Shown one piece after another: positions 18,401 to 26,441 of a DNA stretch of 33,711 bases. The position numbers were made by a program, and so were the translations under genes. Every line of letters begins with the position of its first letter. The first letter of the stretch is position 1. The notes under the pieces were generated by a model. That model saw only the letters and a list, made by a program, of their open reading frames with translations, was not told where the DNA came from and did no database searches. Source of the DNA: Saccharothrix coeruleofusca (GTDB lineage Bacteria > Actinomycetota > Actinomycetes > Mycobacteriales > Pseudonocardiaceae); the NCBI RefSeq assembly GCF_014648515.1, contig NZ_BMRG01000002.1, positions 431,560-465,270 on the forward strand, read 5' to 3'.

Positions 18401-18716
18401 ACCCGGTCAGCGGGGCACCCACCGACCTGGCGCTGTCGGCCAGCTCCACCCGCAGCCGCCACGCGGTCTCGTGCTCGGCCGCGGACTCGGCCGCCCTCAG
18501 CGCGTCCAGCGCCCGCTCGGCGACCCGCACGCCGCGACCCACCTGGTTGCTCGCGAAGACCACCAGCGACTCCGCGCGCAACCGGTCGACCTCGTCGCGG
18601 CGGGCCGAGGCGAGCGCGACCGCGCGCTCGCCCAGCACCAGGGCCAACTCCGGTGCGCGCCACCGCAGCCGCCAGGCGGGCACGACCAGCGTGCTCACCT
18701 CGGCGTCCGCTTCCAC
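15420..18716 (-). CDS. Large unrecognised protein: helical repeats plus long disordered Pro/Ala tail
   Basis: About 1098 aa. Residues 1-430 are Ala/Leu/Arg-rich helices resembling TPR-type repeats (ELALVLGERAVALASARRDE, TLLAESLLALAHVHEVSGEL, EALADLRSAHAAERRRARA). Residues of about 440-1040 are low-complexity Pro/Ala/Gly/Asp sequence, including tandem QSPVV/QSPAV pentapeptides (about 441-475) and AAPQP repeats. Short ordered islands interrupt the tail: TIRINRADLVLDP, GVLESLKAAGLLKP and VVVGGRSIELPPVVEP. A C-terminal amphipathic helix, LSLAELLAEALVAYEAG, follows. There is no signal peptide or membrane segment. Start options are GTG 18734 (15 bp after the ettA stop) or GTG 18716 (GAGGGG 4 nt upstream, chosen). 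It is probably co-transcribed with ettA. I do not recognise the family; a scaffold that binds partners through short motifs is a guess. Confidence 0.8.
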   Translation of the reverse strand: MEADAEVSTLVVPAWRLRWRAPELALVLGERAVALASARRDEVDRLRAESLVVFASNQVGRGVRVAERALDALRAAESAAEHETAWRLRVELADSARSVGAPLTGFAAVRPVLEADDVPESLRATALVQAAECLVSVGRGTALTEALAEADRLYQADPVLDHDTKSLLRGLLRAAAAGQQRRWGDLAAAIAAGREGLELLDRLEDPAADSGLVRGRLTLELVCALLDANQPKEASEVGSPLLDRPVRAPSAATSGWLRLALATRVHLPAGRVDQAHDLLRDAADSAERHQLDTLLAESLLALAHVHEVSGELTEALADLRSAHAAERRRARAVYAVRARLAAEFAGVHRQPTGLHDLLAALVRGEKVDAAAQPSLAPELKQQLRQWRPVQVQRGEGARVKRPRRAGEDMTVEGISAARAHAADRWRLAQPFGEISPEAAQPPAAQAPGAQSPVVQSPVVQSPVVQSPAVQSPAVQPPASTAPASPPQGFPAPENTGAAQAASEAPAAAQAAPTPPRAAQAQPAPGVPAAPAVPPPAPNPVPAAGTHPGTQQGMRPADQRTAQVQPPAPGRPTPEWAPSPPARPAQPGPEWPSAQARDLTPGAPERTTGEPGRAAAPIPESDAEITQVGIGLPPIGRGPEADQSGPGTDRGGPALDAPRGPAGADAGTIRINRADLVLDPTGPEAGQRAERPAQPAAPQPAAPQPAGPQPADTASTAAEPAAEPAGESADARSADRPVPAAGLIAAAGAVRSGRRRAAREASEEQAEDGGGVLESLKAAGLLKPQGAGGRRRAPDADDSGEPETPPSPPADVPWRVRPPARLRTEEAEPPARTTPEAAPDVPQNATPDALQDVTPDLGPDLDPDAPGEVDMFDSPTMVQPIVGADGLPVQPPTGLGAAFAKGPLIPTARVPEPYPAEEPPAAPGPATEPEPDNVPPAPEPDQVPPVAVPDPVPDQPIPMPDPIPRPPTHFGFDLGAGSFLSPADVEPDEEAPTRPTSPAPQAEEPEEPKEPFVTSVVVGGRSIELPPVVEPVPDSPSATRASRRPKSDLSLAELLAEALVAYEAGRREEGEQEEGVPADPDNETTAPIQRLDTWTPPES
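16590..16640. repeat. Short 15-bp tandem repeat
   Basis: About 3.4 units of the type GGCTGAGGGGCAGCG (16590-16604, 16605-16619, 16620-16634, then a partial unit) encode AAPQP pentapeptides on the minus strand inside the disordered tail of the large protein. Confidence 0.75.
17292..17396. repeat. 15-bp tandem repeat (VNTR-like), 5-7 units
   Basis: Units at 17292, 17307, 17322, 17337 and 17352 have the form CTGGACCrCyGGmGA and are nearly identical; two more diverged units follow to 17396. They encode QSPVV/QSPAV repeats on the minus strand. Unit length is a multiple of three, so copy-number changes keep the frame. Confidence 0.85.
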
Positions 18717-18748
18717 CTCGCCCCTCGCCGCCACGAATCCCGCCCGGC

Positions 18749-20425
<1,677 letters not shown>

Positions 20426-20752
20426 GTCCGCGATCGTAGAGCGGTGCCGATCGGGCCAGAACCTCGGACGCCGGCAACGGCTCGGGTGACTCTCCGGAGT
20501 TGACGCGAACGGGTGTCACCCACACTTGCAACAGGGTGTCGGGGCCGTGCTGCCGCGACGCTGTGACCAGCGGGTCCGGTCGAATGCGCGAACTCTTCGG
20601 GGTGTCAAGCCCCCTGCCTGCGTACGGGCCCGCCCGGTGCCCGGTCCACGACCTCCCTCCTCCGGTGTCCGTTGACGGCGACTGCCGCCGTCCATTCTCC
20701 GCTGTCCGAACGTCCTGCGGCACGCGTTCGCGCCCCGGCTGTCCCGCCTCGC
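20426..20752. promoter_or_regulatory. 327-bp ssb-ettA intergenic region
   Basis: No gene is supported here. It holds the ettA -10 candidate (TACGAT on the minus strand, 20438-20433), three copies of GGGTGTC (20511-20517, 20534-20540, 20600-20606), an 11-bp palindrome GGGTGTCACCC (20511-20521), and a GGGTGAC (20484-20490) that can pair with GTCACCC (20515-20521) around an inner CTCCGGAG. The repeats resemble binding sites for an unidentified regulator. Confidence 0.45.
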
Positions 20753-21193
20753 TCAGAACGGCGGCTCGGCCACCTCCTCCGGCGGGTGGGCCGCGACCGC
20801 CACCGGCTCGTCCTCGCCGTCCGGCGCGGCGCGGCCGCGGTGCGGTGTCGCGGTGCACCACCGCAGGTTCGGGCCCGCCGCGAGCGCATCCACCTCCACG
20901 TAGGTCCGCCTGGTGCCTTCGTGGTCCGCCTCGCGCACCCTCATCCGCCCGGTCACCACCACCGGGTCGCCCTTGCCCAGCGAGGCGTGGACGCCGTCGG
21001 CGAGACCGCGCCAGCAGGTGACGCCGATGAACATCCGGTTGCCGTCGACGAACTGCTCGCTGGCCCCGTCCCACCGCCGCTCCGCGGTGTGCATCCGGAA
21101 GTGGGCGCGGCTGACCCCCGCGCTCGTCAGGCCGTGCGCGACCTCGCCCGCCACCGTGCCCACGATCGTCACCCTGGTCTCGTTGTAGCTCAT
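20753..21193 (-). CDS. ssb: Single-stranded DNA-binding protein (SSB-like paralog)
   Basis: 146 aa. An OB-fold SSB domain (VTIVGTVAGEV at the N terminus, HFRMHTAERRWD, FIGVTCWRGLADGVHASLGKGDPVVVTGRMRVREA) occupies about residues 5-110. A variable acidic linker ends in AEPPF, the acidic-Pro-Phe tip that SSBs use to recruit repair and replication partners. It binds ssDNA as an oligomer. It lacks the glycine-rich linker and the rpsF/rpsR context of the main replicative SSB, so it is probably the second paralog (mycobacterial SsbB type, Rv2478c). The start is ATG 21193 with GAGGAGG 6 nt upstream. A DnaA-box-like pair lies about 75-100 bp upstream, pointing to possible replication- or damage-linked control. 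Confidence 0.9.
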   Translation of the reverse strand: MSYNETRVTIVGTVAGEVAHGLTSAGVSRAHFRMHTAERRWDGASEQFVDGNRMFIGVTCWRGLADGVHASLGKGDPVVVTGRMRVREADHEGTRRTYVEVDALAAGPNLRWCTATPHRGRAAPDGEDEPVAVAAHPPEEVAEPPF

Positions 21194-21267
21194 GCCCGCC
21201 TCCTCGCGTTGGTCGTGGGACCAGCTTCCAGAGTGCGGACCAGCGGGGAAAGCGGCCCGGCCGGACC

Positions 21268-21296
21268 TGTGGACAACCGGGTGCCCTGTGGATCAA
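21268..21296. promoter_or_regulatory. Two DnaA-box-like 9-mers upstream of ssb
   Basis: TGTGGACAA at 21268-21276 is the exact reverse complement of TTGTCCACA, the actinomycete DnaA-box consensus. TGTGGATCA at 21287-21295 matches the TGTGGATAA form at 8 of 9 positions. Both lie between the divergent ssb and tetR genes. Confidence 0.5.
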
Positions 21297-21346
21297 AGAC
21301 GATCTTGAACCGGGAACTGTCGGACCGTTCTGCTATGAGCGGAAAT

Positions 21347-21393
21347 GAGTGAGCCCTCACTCGTTGACATGAGTGAGAACTCACTCATACGCT
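21347..21393 (+). promoter_or_regulatory. TetR operators in a leaderless tetR-drrAB promoter
   Basis: Two palindromes lie 24 bp apart: GAGTGAG-CC-CTCACTC (21347-21362) and ATGAGTGAG-AA-CTCACTCAT (21369-21388). The promoter is TTGACA (21364-21369), an 18-bp spacer and TACGCT (21388-21393). The second palindrome exactly fills the spacer. The -10 ends 6 nt before the ATG at 21400, so transcription should begin at the start codon. Confidence 0.85.
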
Positions 21394-21399
21394 GGCCCC

Positions 21400-22026
21400 A
21401 TGCCCGCGGACACCTCCCCATCCCGTCGACGCGCACCCGCGATGAGCCCCGAAGACCGCCGCGAGGCGATCGTCCAGGCCACCACGCCGCTGCTCTACCA
21501 GCACGGCGCCAACGTCACGACCAGTCAGATCGCGCGAGCGGCGGGCATCGCGGAGGGCACCGTCTTCCGGGCGTTCAAAGACAAGCAGGAACTCATCAGC
21601 GCCTGCGTCCACACGGCGCTGGCGGCCGACGCGGAACTGGACCTGATCGAGCGGATCGAGCCCGCGCGGCCGCTGCCCGAGCGGCTGTCCTGGGCCATCA
21701 GCGCGGTGTCGGGCTACCTGGAACGGGTCTGGGCGCTGGCCAGCGTCCTGCGCGACTCCGGCTACCACCCGCACGACGACCGCCACGAGCACGACCAGGA
21801 GCGCCCCGGCCCGGAGCAGCAGATGCAGCGCATCTCCCGCGGTGTCGCGGCGCTGTTCGAACCGGACGCGGACCGGCTGCGGGTGGACCCGGCCCTGGCG
21901 GCGCGGCTGCTGCTGGGCCTGGTGTTCACCAACCGGATGCAGGGCAAGGGCTTCGGGGAGGCCCAGGCCGAGAACGACCAGCTGGTGGAGCTGTTCCTGC
22001 ACGGGGTTCTGAGGGGAGACCGGTGA
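21400..22026 (+). CDS. TetR-family repressor of a DrrAB-type efflux operon
   Basis: 208 aa. HTH at about residues 40-60 (TTSQIARAAGIAEGTVFRAF) with the FKDKQELI continuation typical of TetR; the C-terminal half is the ligand-binding and dimer domain with several Leu/Ala helices. The start is ATG 21400 (MPADTSPSRR), chosen because the -10 box lies just upstream and the in-frame GTG at 21373 falls inside the operator. There is no Shine-Dalgarno, consistent with a leaderless mRNA. Its stop overlaps the GTG of the ABC ATPase gene (GTGA at 22023-22026), so the three genes are one operon and the repressor likely senses the transporter's substrate. The ligand is unknown. Confidence 0.92.
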   Translation: MPADTSPSRRRAPAMSPEDRREAIVQATTPLLYQHGANVTTSQIARAAGIAEGTVFRAFKDKQELISACVHTALAADAELDLIERIEPARPLPERLSWAISAVSGYLERVWALASVLRDSGYHPHDDRHEHDQERPGPEQQMQRISRGVAALFEPDADRLRVDPALAARLLLGLVFTNRMQGKGFGEAQAENDQLVELFLHGVLRGDR

Positions 22027-22958
22027 ACGACTTCATGATCGAGGCGACCGACGTCGGCAAGGCGTTCGGCGCGCAGAAGGCGCTGGACGGGGTGAGCGTC
22101 GCGGTGCCGAGGGGGACCGTGCTCGGCCTGCTCGGCCACAACGGCGCGGGCAAGACGACCCTGGTCAACGTGCTGACCACGATGCTGCCGCCGGACTCGG
22201 GCAGCGCGCGGGTGGCCGGGTTCGACGTGGTCGGCCAAGCCCACCAGGTGCGCAGCCGGATCGGGTTGACCGGCCAGTTCGCCGCGGTGGACGAGCAGCT
22301 GTCCGGCCTGGACAACCTGGTGCTGATCGCCCGCCTGCTGGGCGCGGGCCCGCGCGAGGCCCGCGCCCGCGCGGCCGAGCTGCTGGAGCTGTTCGGCCTG
22401 CGGGACGCGGCCAAGCGGCCGTCGCGCACCTACTCCGGCGGCATGCGCAGGCGGCTGGACCTGGCCGCGAGCCTGGTCGGGCACCCCGAGGTGATCTTCC
22501 TCGACGAGCCGACCACCGGCCTGGACCCGGCCAGCAGGCTGGGGCTGTGGGAGATCGTCCAAGGCCTGGTCACCGACGGCACCACGGTCCTGCTGACCAC
22601 CCAGTACCTGGACGAGGCGGACCGGCTGGCCGACTCGATCACCGTGCTGGCCGCGGGCCGGGTGGTCGCCTCGGGGACCAGCGCGGAGCTCAAGGCCCAG
22701 GTGGGTCAGCGGACCGTGACGGTGACCATGGCCACCGCCGCCGACGCGACCACCGCGCTGGGGGCGCTGGAGCGGGCCGGGATGCACCCCGTGCACGACG
22801 CCGCGCACCACGCGCTGACCGCGCCCGTCACCTCGTCGCGCGAGCTGGCCGTGGTGGTCCGCGCCCTGGACGAGGTCGGCCTGGAAGCCGCCGAGCTGGC
22901 GCTGGGCGAACCGACCCTCGACGACGTCTACCTCACCCTCGCCCAGCACGCGGCGTGA
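22023..22958 (+). CDS. ABC transporter ATPase, daunorubicin-resistance DrrA type
   Basis: 311 aa. Walker A GHNGAGKTT (38-46), Q-loop Q85, signature YSGGM (137-141), Walker B FLDEPTTGLD (D161, E162) and LTTQYLDEADRLAD, where Gln replaces the switch His as is usual in DrrA proteins. The C-terminal region of about 100 aa (TVTMATAADATTALGAL and following, ending PTLDDVYLTLAQHAA) is the DrrA-type regulatory extension. It powers export by the downstream permease. The start is GTG 22023 with GGGGAG upstream, overlapping the tetR stop by 4 nt. The drug or lipid exported cannot be read from sequence. Confidence 0.95.
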   Translation: MNDFMIEATDVGKAFGAQKALDGVSVAVPRGTVLGLLGHNGAGKTTLVNVLTTMLPPDSGSARVAGFDVVGQAHQVRSRIGLTGQFAAVDEQLSGLDNLVLIARLLGAGPREARARAAELLELFGLRDAAKRPSRTYSGGMRRRLDLAASLVGHPEVIFLDEPTTGLDPASRLGLWEIVQGLVTDGTTVLLTTQYLDEADRLADSITVLAAGRVVASGTSAELKAQVGQRTVTVTMATAADATTALGALERAGMHPVHDAAHHALTAPVTSSRELAVVVRALDEVGLEAAELALGEPTLDDVYLTLAQHAA

Positions 22959-22971
22959 ACAGGAGCCCACG

Positions 22972-23811
22972 ATGACCACCGCGTTCACCACCGCGCCCAC
23001 CGCCATCCCCGCCGCGCCGCGCACCCGCTGGCGCGGCACCGGCTTCGGCACCCAGGTGCTCGTGCTGACCCAGCGCTCGCTGCGCGCCCTGGTCAGCGAC
23101 CCGCGCATGATCGTGTTCAGCGTCCTGCAGCCGCTGGTCATGCTGACCCTGTTCAGCCAGATCTTCAGCAGCATCGCCAACACGCCCGGCTTCCCCCAGG
23201 GCGTGGCCTACATCGACTTCCTGATGCCCGCGATCCTGGTCAACACGGCCATGCAGGCCGCGCTGCAAGCGGGCGTCGGGCTGGTCACCGACATGAAGAA
23301 CGGCGTGCTGGCCCGGTTCCGCTCGCTGCCCATCCGGCTGGGCTCGGTGCTGGTCGCGCGCAGCCTGTCCGACCTGGTCCGCACCGCCGCGCAGCTGCTG
23401 CTGATGCTGCTGTTCGCGGTGCTGGTCTTCGGCTTCGCCCCGGCGGGCGGGATCGCGGGCACCGCCGCGGCGCTGGCGCTGGCGCTGGCCGTGGGCTGGG
23501 GCCTGGGCTGGATCTTCCTGGCCATCGCGTCCTGGCTGCGCAACGCCGAGCTGATGCAGACCGTCGGCTTCCTGGCGATGTTCCCGCTGATGTTCGCCTC
23601 CAGCGCCTACGTCCCGGTCAGCGGCCTGCCCGGCTGGTTGCAGGCGGTGGCCGAGGTCAACCCGCTGACCTACGCGGTGGACGCGGCCCGCGCACTGGCG
23701 CTGGCGCACCCGGTGACCGGGGTCGTCGGCGCACTGGGGACGACCACGGTGCTGGCCGCGGTCGGCTGGGTGCTGGCGGTGCGCGGCTTCCGCCGCCCGC
23801 TGTCGCCCTGA
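22972..23811 (+). CDS. ABC-2 type permease, DrrB-like
   Basis: 279 aa with six predicted membrane segments (for example MIVFSVLQPLVMLTLFSQIF, LLLMLLFAVLVFGFA, LALALAVGWGLGWIFLAIA, VGALGTTTVLAAVGWVLAV). Conserved ABC-2 features include the KNGVLARFRSLPI loop and the re-entrant FLAMFPLMFASSAYVP near the fifth segment. It works with the preceding ATPase as an efflux pump in the cytoplasmic membrane. The start is ATG 22972 with AGGAG 6 nt upstream, 13 bp after the ATPase stop. It ends 10 bp from the convergent CopD/CtaG gene with no visible terminator. Confidence 0.93.
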   Translation: MTTAFTTAPTAIPAAPRTRWRGTGFGTQVLVLTQRSLRALVSDPRMIVFSVLQPLVMLTLFSQIFSSIANTPGFPQGVAYIDFLMPAILVNTAMQAALQAGVGLVTDMKNGVLARFRSLPIRLGSVLVARSLSDLVRTAAQLLLMLLFAVLVFGFAPAGGIAGTAAALALALAVGWGLGWIFLAIASWLRNAELMQTVGFLAMFPLMFASSAYVPVSGLPGWLQAVAEVNPLTYAVDAARALALAHPVTGVVGALGTTTVLAAVGWVLAVRGFRRPLSP

Positions 23812-23821
23812 CCCGGCCTGC

Positions 23822-25786
23822 TCACCCCTTGCCCGACATCTTGCGCAGCATGGCGTTGTAGGCGGCCAGGTCCGCGTCGCCGTCCGCGTCCGCCCGGCGG
23901 TCGGCCCGCCGGGCGTCGCGGGCGTCGGAGCGGGCCCACTGCACCAGCAGCGCCACCATCACCACCAGCAGCGGCACCTCCCCCGCCGCCCACGCGATGC
24001 CGCCGCCCAGCCGCTGGTCCTCCAACTGCGAGGAGACCCAGGGCAGGCCGAGGGAGCGGTAGAAGTTCTCCCCGATGACGGTCTGCGAGCTCATCAGCAC
24101 GATGCCGAAGAAGGCGTGGAACGGGATCGAGGCGAACAGCAGCCCCAGCCTGCCCAGCGGGGGCAGCCGGTGCGGCGCCGGGTCGATGCCGATCACCGGC
24201 CAGTAGAAGATGTAGCCGACCAGGATGAAGTGGGCGTTCATGGCCAGGTGCGCCCAGTGGTAGCCCAGCGCCACGTCGAACAGGCCGGAGAAGTACAGGC
24301 CGTAGAACGAGCCGACGAACAGCGCCAGCGCCACCAGCGGGTTGGTCAGCAGGCGCGACACCGGGGAGTGCACGAACGCCAGCAGCCACTCGCGCGGACC
24401 GGGCGGGTTGCCCTTGCCCGCCGTCGGCAGCGCGCGCAGCGCCAGCGTCACCGGCCCGCCCAGCACCAGCAGGATCGGCGCCAGCATGGACAGCAGCATG
24501 TGGCTCTCCATGTGCACGCTGAACATCGCGGGCGCGTACCGGCCCAGCCCGGAGGAGGTGGCCAGCAGCAGCGTCAGGCAGCCCGCCAGCCACGCCGCGG
24601 TGCGACCGACCGGCCAGGCGTCGCCACGCTTGCGCAGCCGCCGCACGCCCAGCGCGTACAGCACCCCCAGCACCACCGCCGCGGTGCCGAAGACCAGGTC
24701 GAACCGCCAGTCGAACAGCAGCCGGGCCGCGGTCGGGGCACCGCTGAGGTCGTAGCCGATGAGCAGTTCCACGGTGCTGGGCAGCGCCCGGCCCTCGGCG
24801 GGCGGCGGCGTGCGGCTCAGCGCCGAGGCCAAGCCGAGCGTGGCGAACATCAGCAGCACCTCGACACCCGCCAGCCGCAGCAGCGCCCGCCCCGAGCCGG
24901 TTTCCACGACCTGCCGGACGCCCTTGGCGCGCTGGAAGTAGCCGATCACGCCGAGCCCGGCCAGCGCGGCCGTCTTCGCCACCACCAGCAGCCCGTAGTC
25001 GCTGGTGAACACCTGGCTCAGCGGCAGCCGCACCCAGGCGTTGACCACGCCGGAGACGGCCATCACCACCCAGCACACCAGCGCCAGCTTGGAGAACCGC
25101 GAGGTGGCCAGTCCCAGGTGCGCGCCGCCGCGCCGCCCGTGCGCCAGCAGCGCCACCAGGCCGCCGACCCACAGCGCCGCCGCGACCAGGTGGTACAGCA
25201 GGCTGTTGGTGGCCAGGTCGTGCGAGCCGCCGCCGGACGAGTGCCCGGTCACCGCCACCGGCACCAGGGCGAACACGGACAGGAAGAACAGCGCCGCGGT
25301 CCAGCCCCAGGACAGCACCAGCCTGCACCCCAGCGCCAGCAGCGCCACCAGCACCGCGGTGATCATCCACGCCTTGGCCTGCTCCAGCAGGCCGACCAGC
25401 TGCAGCAGCACCGGGGGGTCGAGCAGGGAGGTCACCGGCTGGCCCAGCGCGTCGGCGACGGTGAACGGCACCGCCAGCAGCGCGGCCAGCGTCCACACCA
25501 GCGCCGACCAGCCCGCCGTGCGCAGCGCGGCGTAGCCGTCGGCGGCCACCGTCCCGGACGCCTGCGGCGGCACCAGGAAGGCGGCCAGCAGCAGCGAGCC
25601 GATGGTCACCACGGCGGCGGATTCGGCCAGCACCCGCACCACGAGCATCCCCGACGCCGCCTCGCCGGTCAGCGCGGCGAGACCGGCCGCGAGGAACGCG
25701 GCGATGGCGGTGCCGACGACCAGCAGGGGGATCAGGCCGGTGCGCGCCGGGCGGGCGCTGGTCGGCTGGACCTGGGTGGAAGTCAC
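23822..25786 (-). CDS. CopD-CtaG fusion: copper transport / cytochrome c oxidase assembly membrane protein
   Basis: 654 aa, highly hydrophobic, about 15-16 membrane segments. The N-terminal half resembles CopD (VTGHSSGGGSHDLATNSLLY, HLVAAALWVGGLVALL, TSRFSKLALVCWVVMAVSGVVNA). The C-terminal half is caa3-type CtaG, with its His/Met-rich signature MFSVHMESHMLLSMLAPILL around residue 415-440, YHWAHLAMNAHF and PFHAFFGIVLMSSQTVIGENF. It probably moves or inserts copper for the aa3 oxidase CuB site. The start is GTG 25786 (VTSTQVQPTS). A TACTCT -10 ends 6 nt upstream and there is no Shine-Dalgarno, so the mRNA may be leaderless. The fusion is common in actinobacteria. Confidence 0.9.
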   Translation of the reverse strand: MTSTQVQPTSARPARTGLIPLLVVGTAIAAFLAAGLAALTGEAASGMLVVRVLAESAAVVTIGSLLLAAFLVPPQASGTVAADGYAALRTAGWSALVWTLAALLAVPFTVADALGQPVTSLLDPPVLLQLVGLLEQAKAWMITAVLVALLALGCRLVLSWGWTAALFFLSVFALVPVAVTGHSSGGGSHDLATNSLLYHLVAAALWVGGLVALLAHGRRGGAHLGLATSRFSKLALVCWVVMAVSGVVNAWVRLPLSQVFTSDYGLLVVAKTAALAGLGVIGYFQRAKGVRQVVETGSGRALLRLAGVEVLLMFATLGLASALSRTPPPAEGRALPSTVELLIGYDLSGAPTAARLLFDWRFDLVFGTAAVVLGVLYALGVRRLRKRGDAWPVGRTAAWLAGCLTLLLATSSGLGRYAPAMFSVHMESHMLLSMLAPILLVLGGPVTLALRALPTAGKGNPPGPREWLLAFVHSPVSRLLTNPLVALALFVGSFYGLYFSGLFDVALGYHWAHLAMNAHFILVGYIFYWPVIGIDPAPHRLPPLGRLGLLFASIPFHAFFGIVLMSSQTVIGENFYRSLGLPWVSSQLEDQRLGGGIAWAAGEVPLLVVMVALLVQWARSDARDARRADRRADADGDADLAAYNAMLRKMSGKG

Positions 25787-25792
25787 GAGTCG

Positions 25793-25857
25793 AGAGTAGG
25801 CGGCCCGGCAAAGCCGTCGGCAACCGCCGGACGTGCGCAGATCACACCGGCTACGGT
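25793..25857. promoter_or_regulatory. Divergent -10 boxes for the CopD/CtaG and lipoprotein genes
   Basis: Minus strand: TACTCT (25798-25793) ends 6 nt before the GTG at 25786, with TTGCCG (25823-25818) at 19-bp spacing as a possible -35. Plus strand: TACGGT (25852-25857) ends 8 nt before the GTG at 25866. Both suggest leaderless transcripts. Confidence 0.5.
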
Positions 25858-25865
25858 TGCGCGTC

Positions 25866-26441
25866 GTGACCAGCTCCCGCACGTGGACCGCGCTCGCGCT
25901 GACCGCGCTGGCCCTCACCGGTTGCAGCTACAGCGTCAACGGCACCCCGCTGCCGGGGGCCGGGTCCGCCCCGCCGAGCGCGCCCGCCACGTCCTCGGCG
26001 GACGCGCCGCCGAAGATCGGCAGGCAGCGCTCGGTGGCGGGCGTGGACCCGTGCTCGCTGCTCACCGCCGGCGACCTCGCCGACATCGGACCGCCGAAGA
26101 AGGAGCCCGCGCGCAAGGACGACGTGATCCCGGAGTCCTGCCAGTACGTGCTCGACGACGGCACGCCCGCGGGCCGGACCGTGGTGACCGCGCTCTACCA
26201 GAAGTACGAGCAGGTGCGGGCACGCCAGGCCAAGGGCAGCGAGGAGGTGCTCGAAGGACACTCGGCCTGGGTGCTGTGCGACCTCAGCGGCAACGAGATG
26301 GCCTGCACGGTGACCATCGCGGTCAACGCCAACCGCAGCGTCCTGGTGGCGATGACCCAGCCCGGCGGCGCGGCCGAGCGGATGCTGGCGGTGATGCGAC
26401 CGCTGGTCAGGTCCGCGCTGAACCGACTTCCCCCGGCGTGA
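25866..26441 (+). CDS. DUF3558-like secreted lipoprotein
   Basis: 191 aa. The signal peptide TWTALALTALALTGC ends in a lipobox (LTGC, Cys at about 20), so the protein should be lipidated and anchored outside the cytoplasmic membrane. A Ser/Pro/Ala-rich linker follows, then a domain starting DPCSLLTAGDLADIG, the hallmark opening of DUF3558 family lipoproteins of actinomycetes, with further Cys at CQYV, LCDL and ACTV that may form disulfides. Function is unknown for the family. The start is GTG 25866 (VTSSRTW); no Shine-Dalgarno, candidate leaderless promoter. The 3' end overlaps the convergent MFS gene by 35 bp. Confidence 0.85.
   Translation: MTSSRTWTALALTALALTGCSYSVNGTPLPGAGSAPPSAPATSSADAPPKIGRQRSVAGVDPCSLLTAGDLADIGPPKKEPARKDDVIPESCQYVLDDGTPAGRTVVTALYQKYEQVRARQAKGSEEVLEGHSAWVLCDLSGNEMACTVTIAVNANRSVLVAMTQPGGAAERMLAVMRPLVRSALNRLPPA

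Noticed and set aside
20579-20608. TTGACA on the minus strand as the -35 of the ettA promoter
   Set aside because: The box at 17-bp spacing (ATTCGA) is poor, and a better TACGAT lies next to the start codon; no matching -35 links the two.
25787-25918. 44-residue N-terminal extension of the CopD/CtaG protein
   Set aside because: It would cover the divergent promoter and the lipoprotein start, and the Arg/Cys-rich extension is unlike the family.
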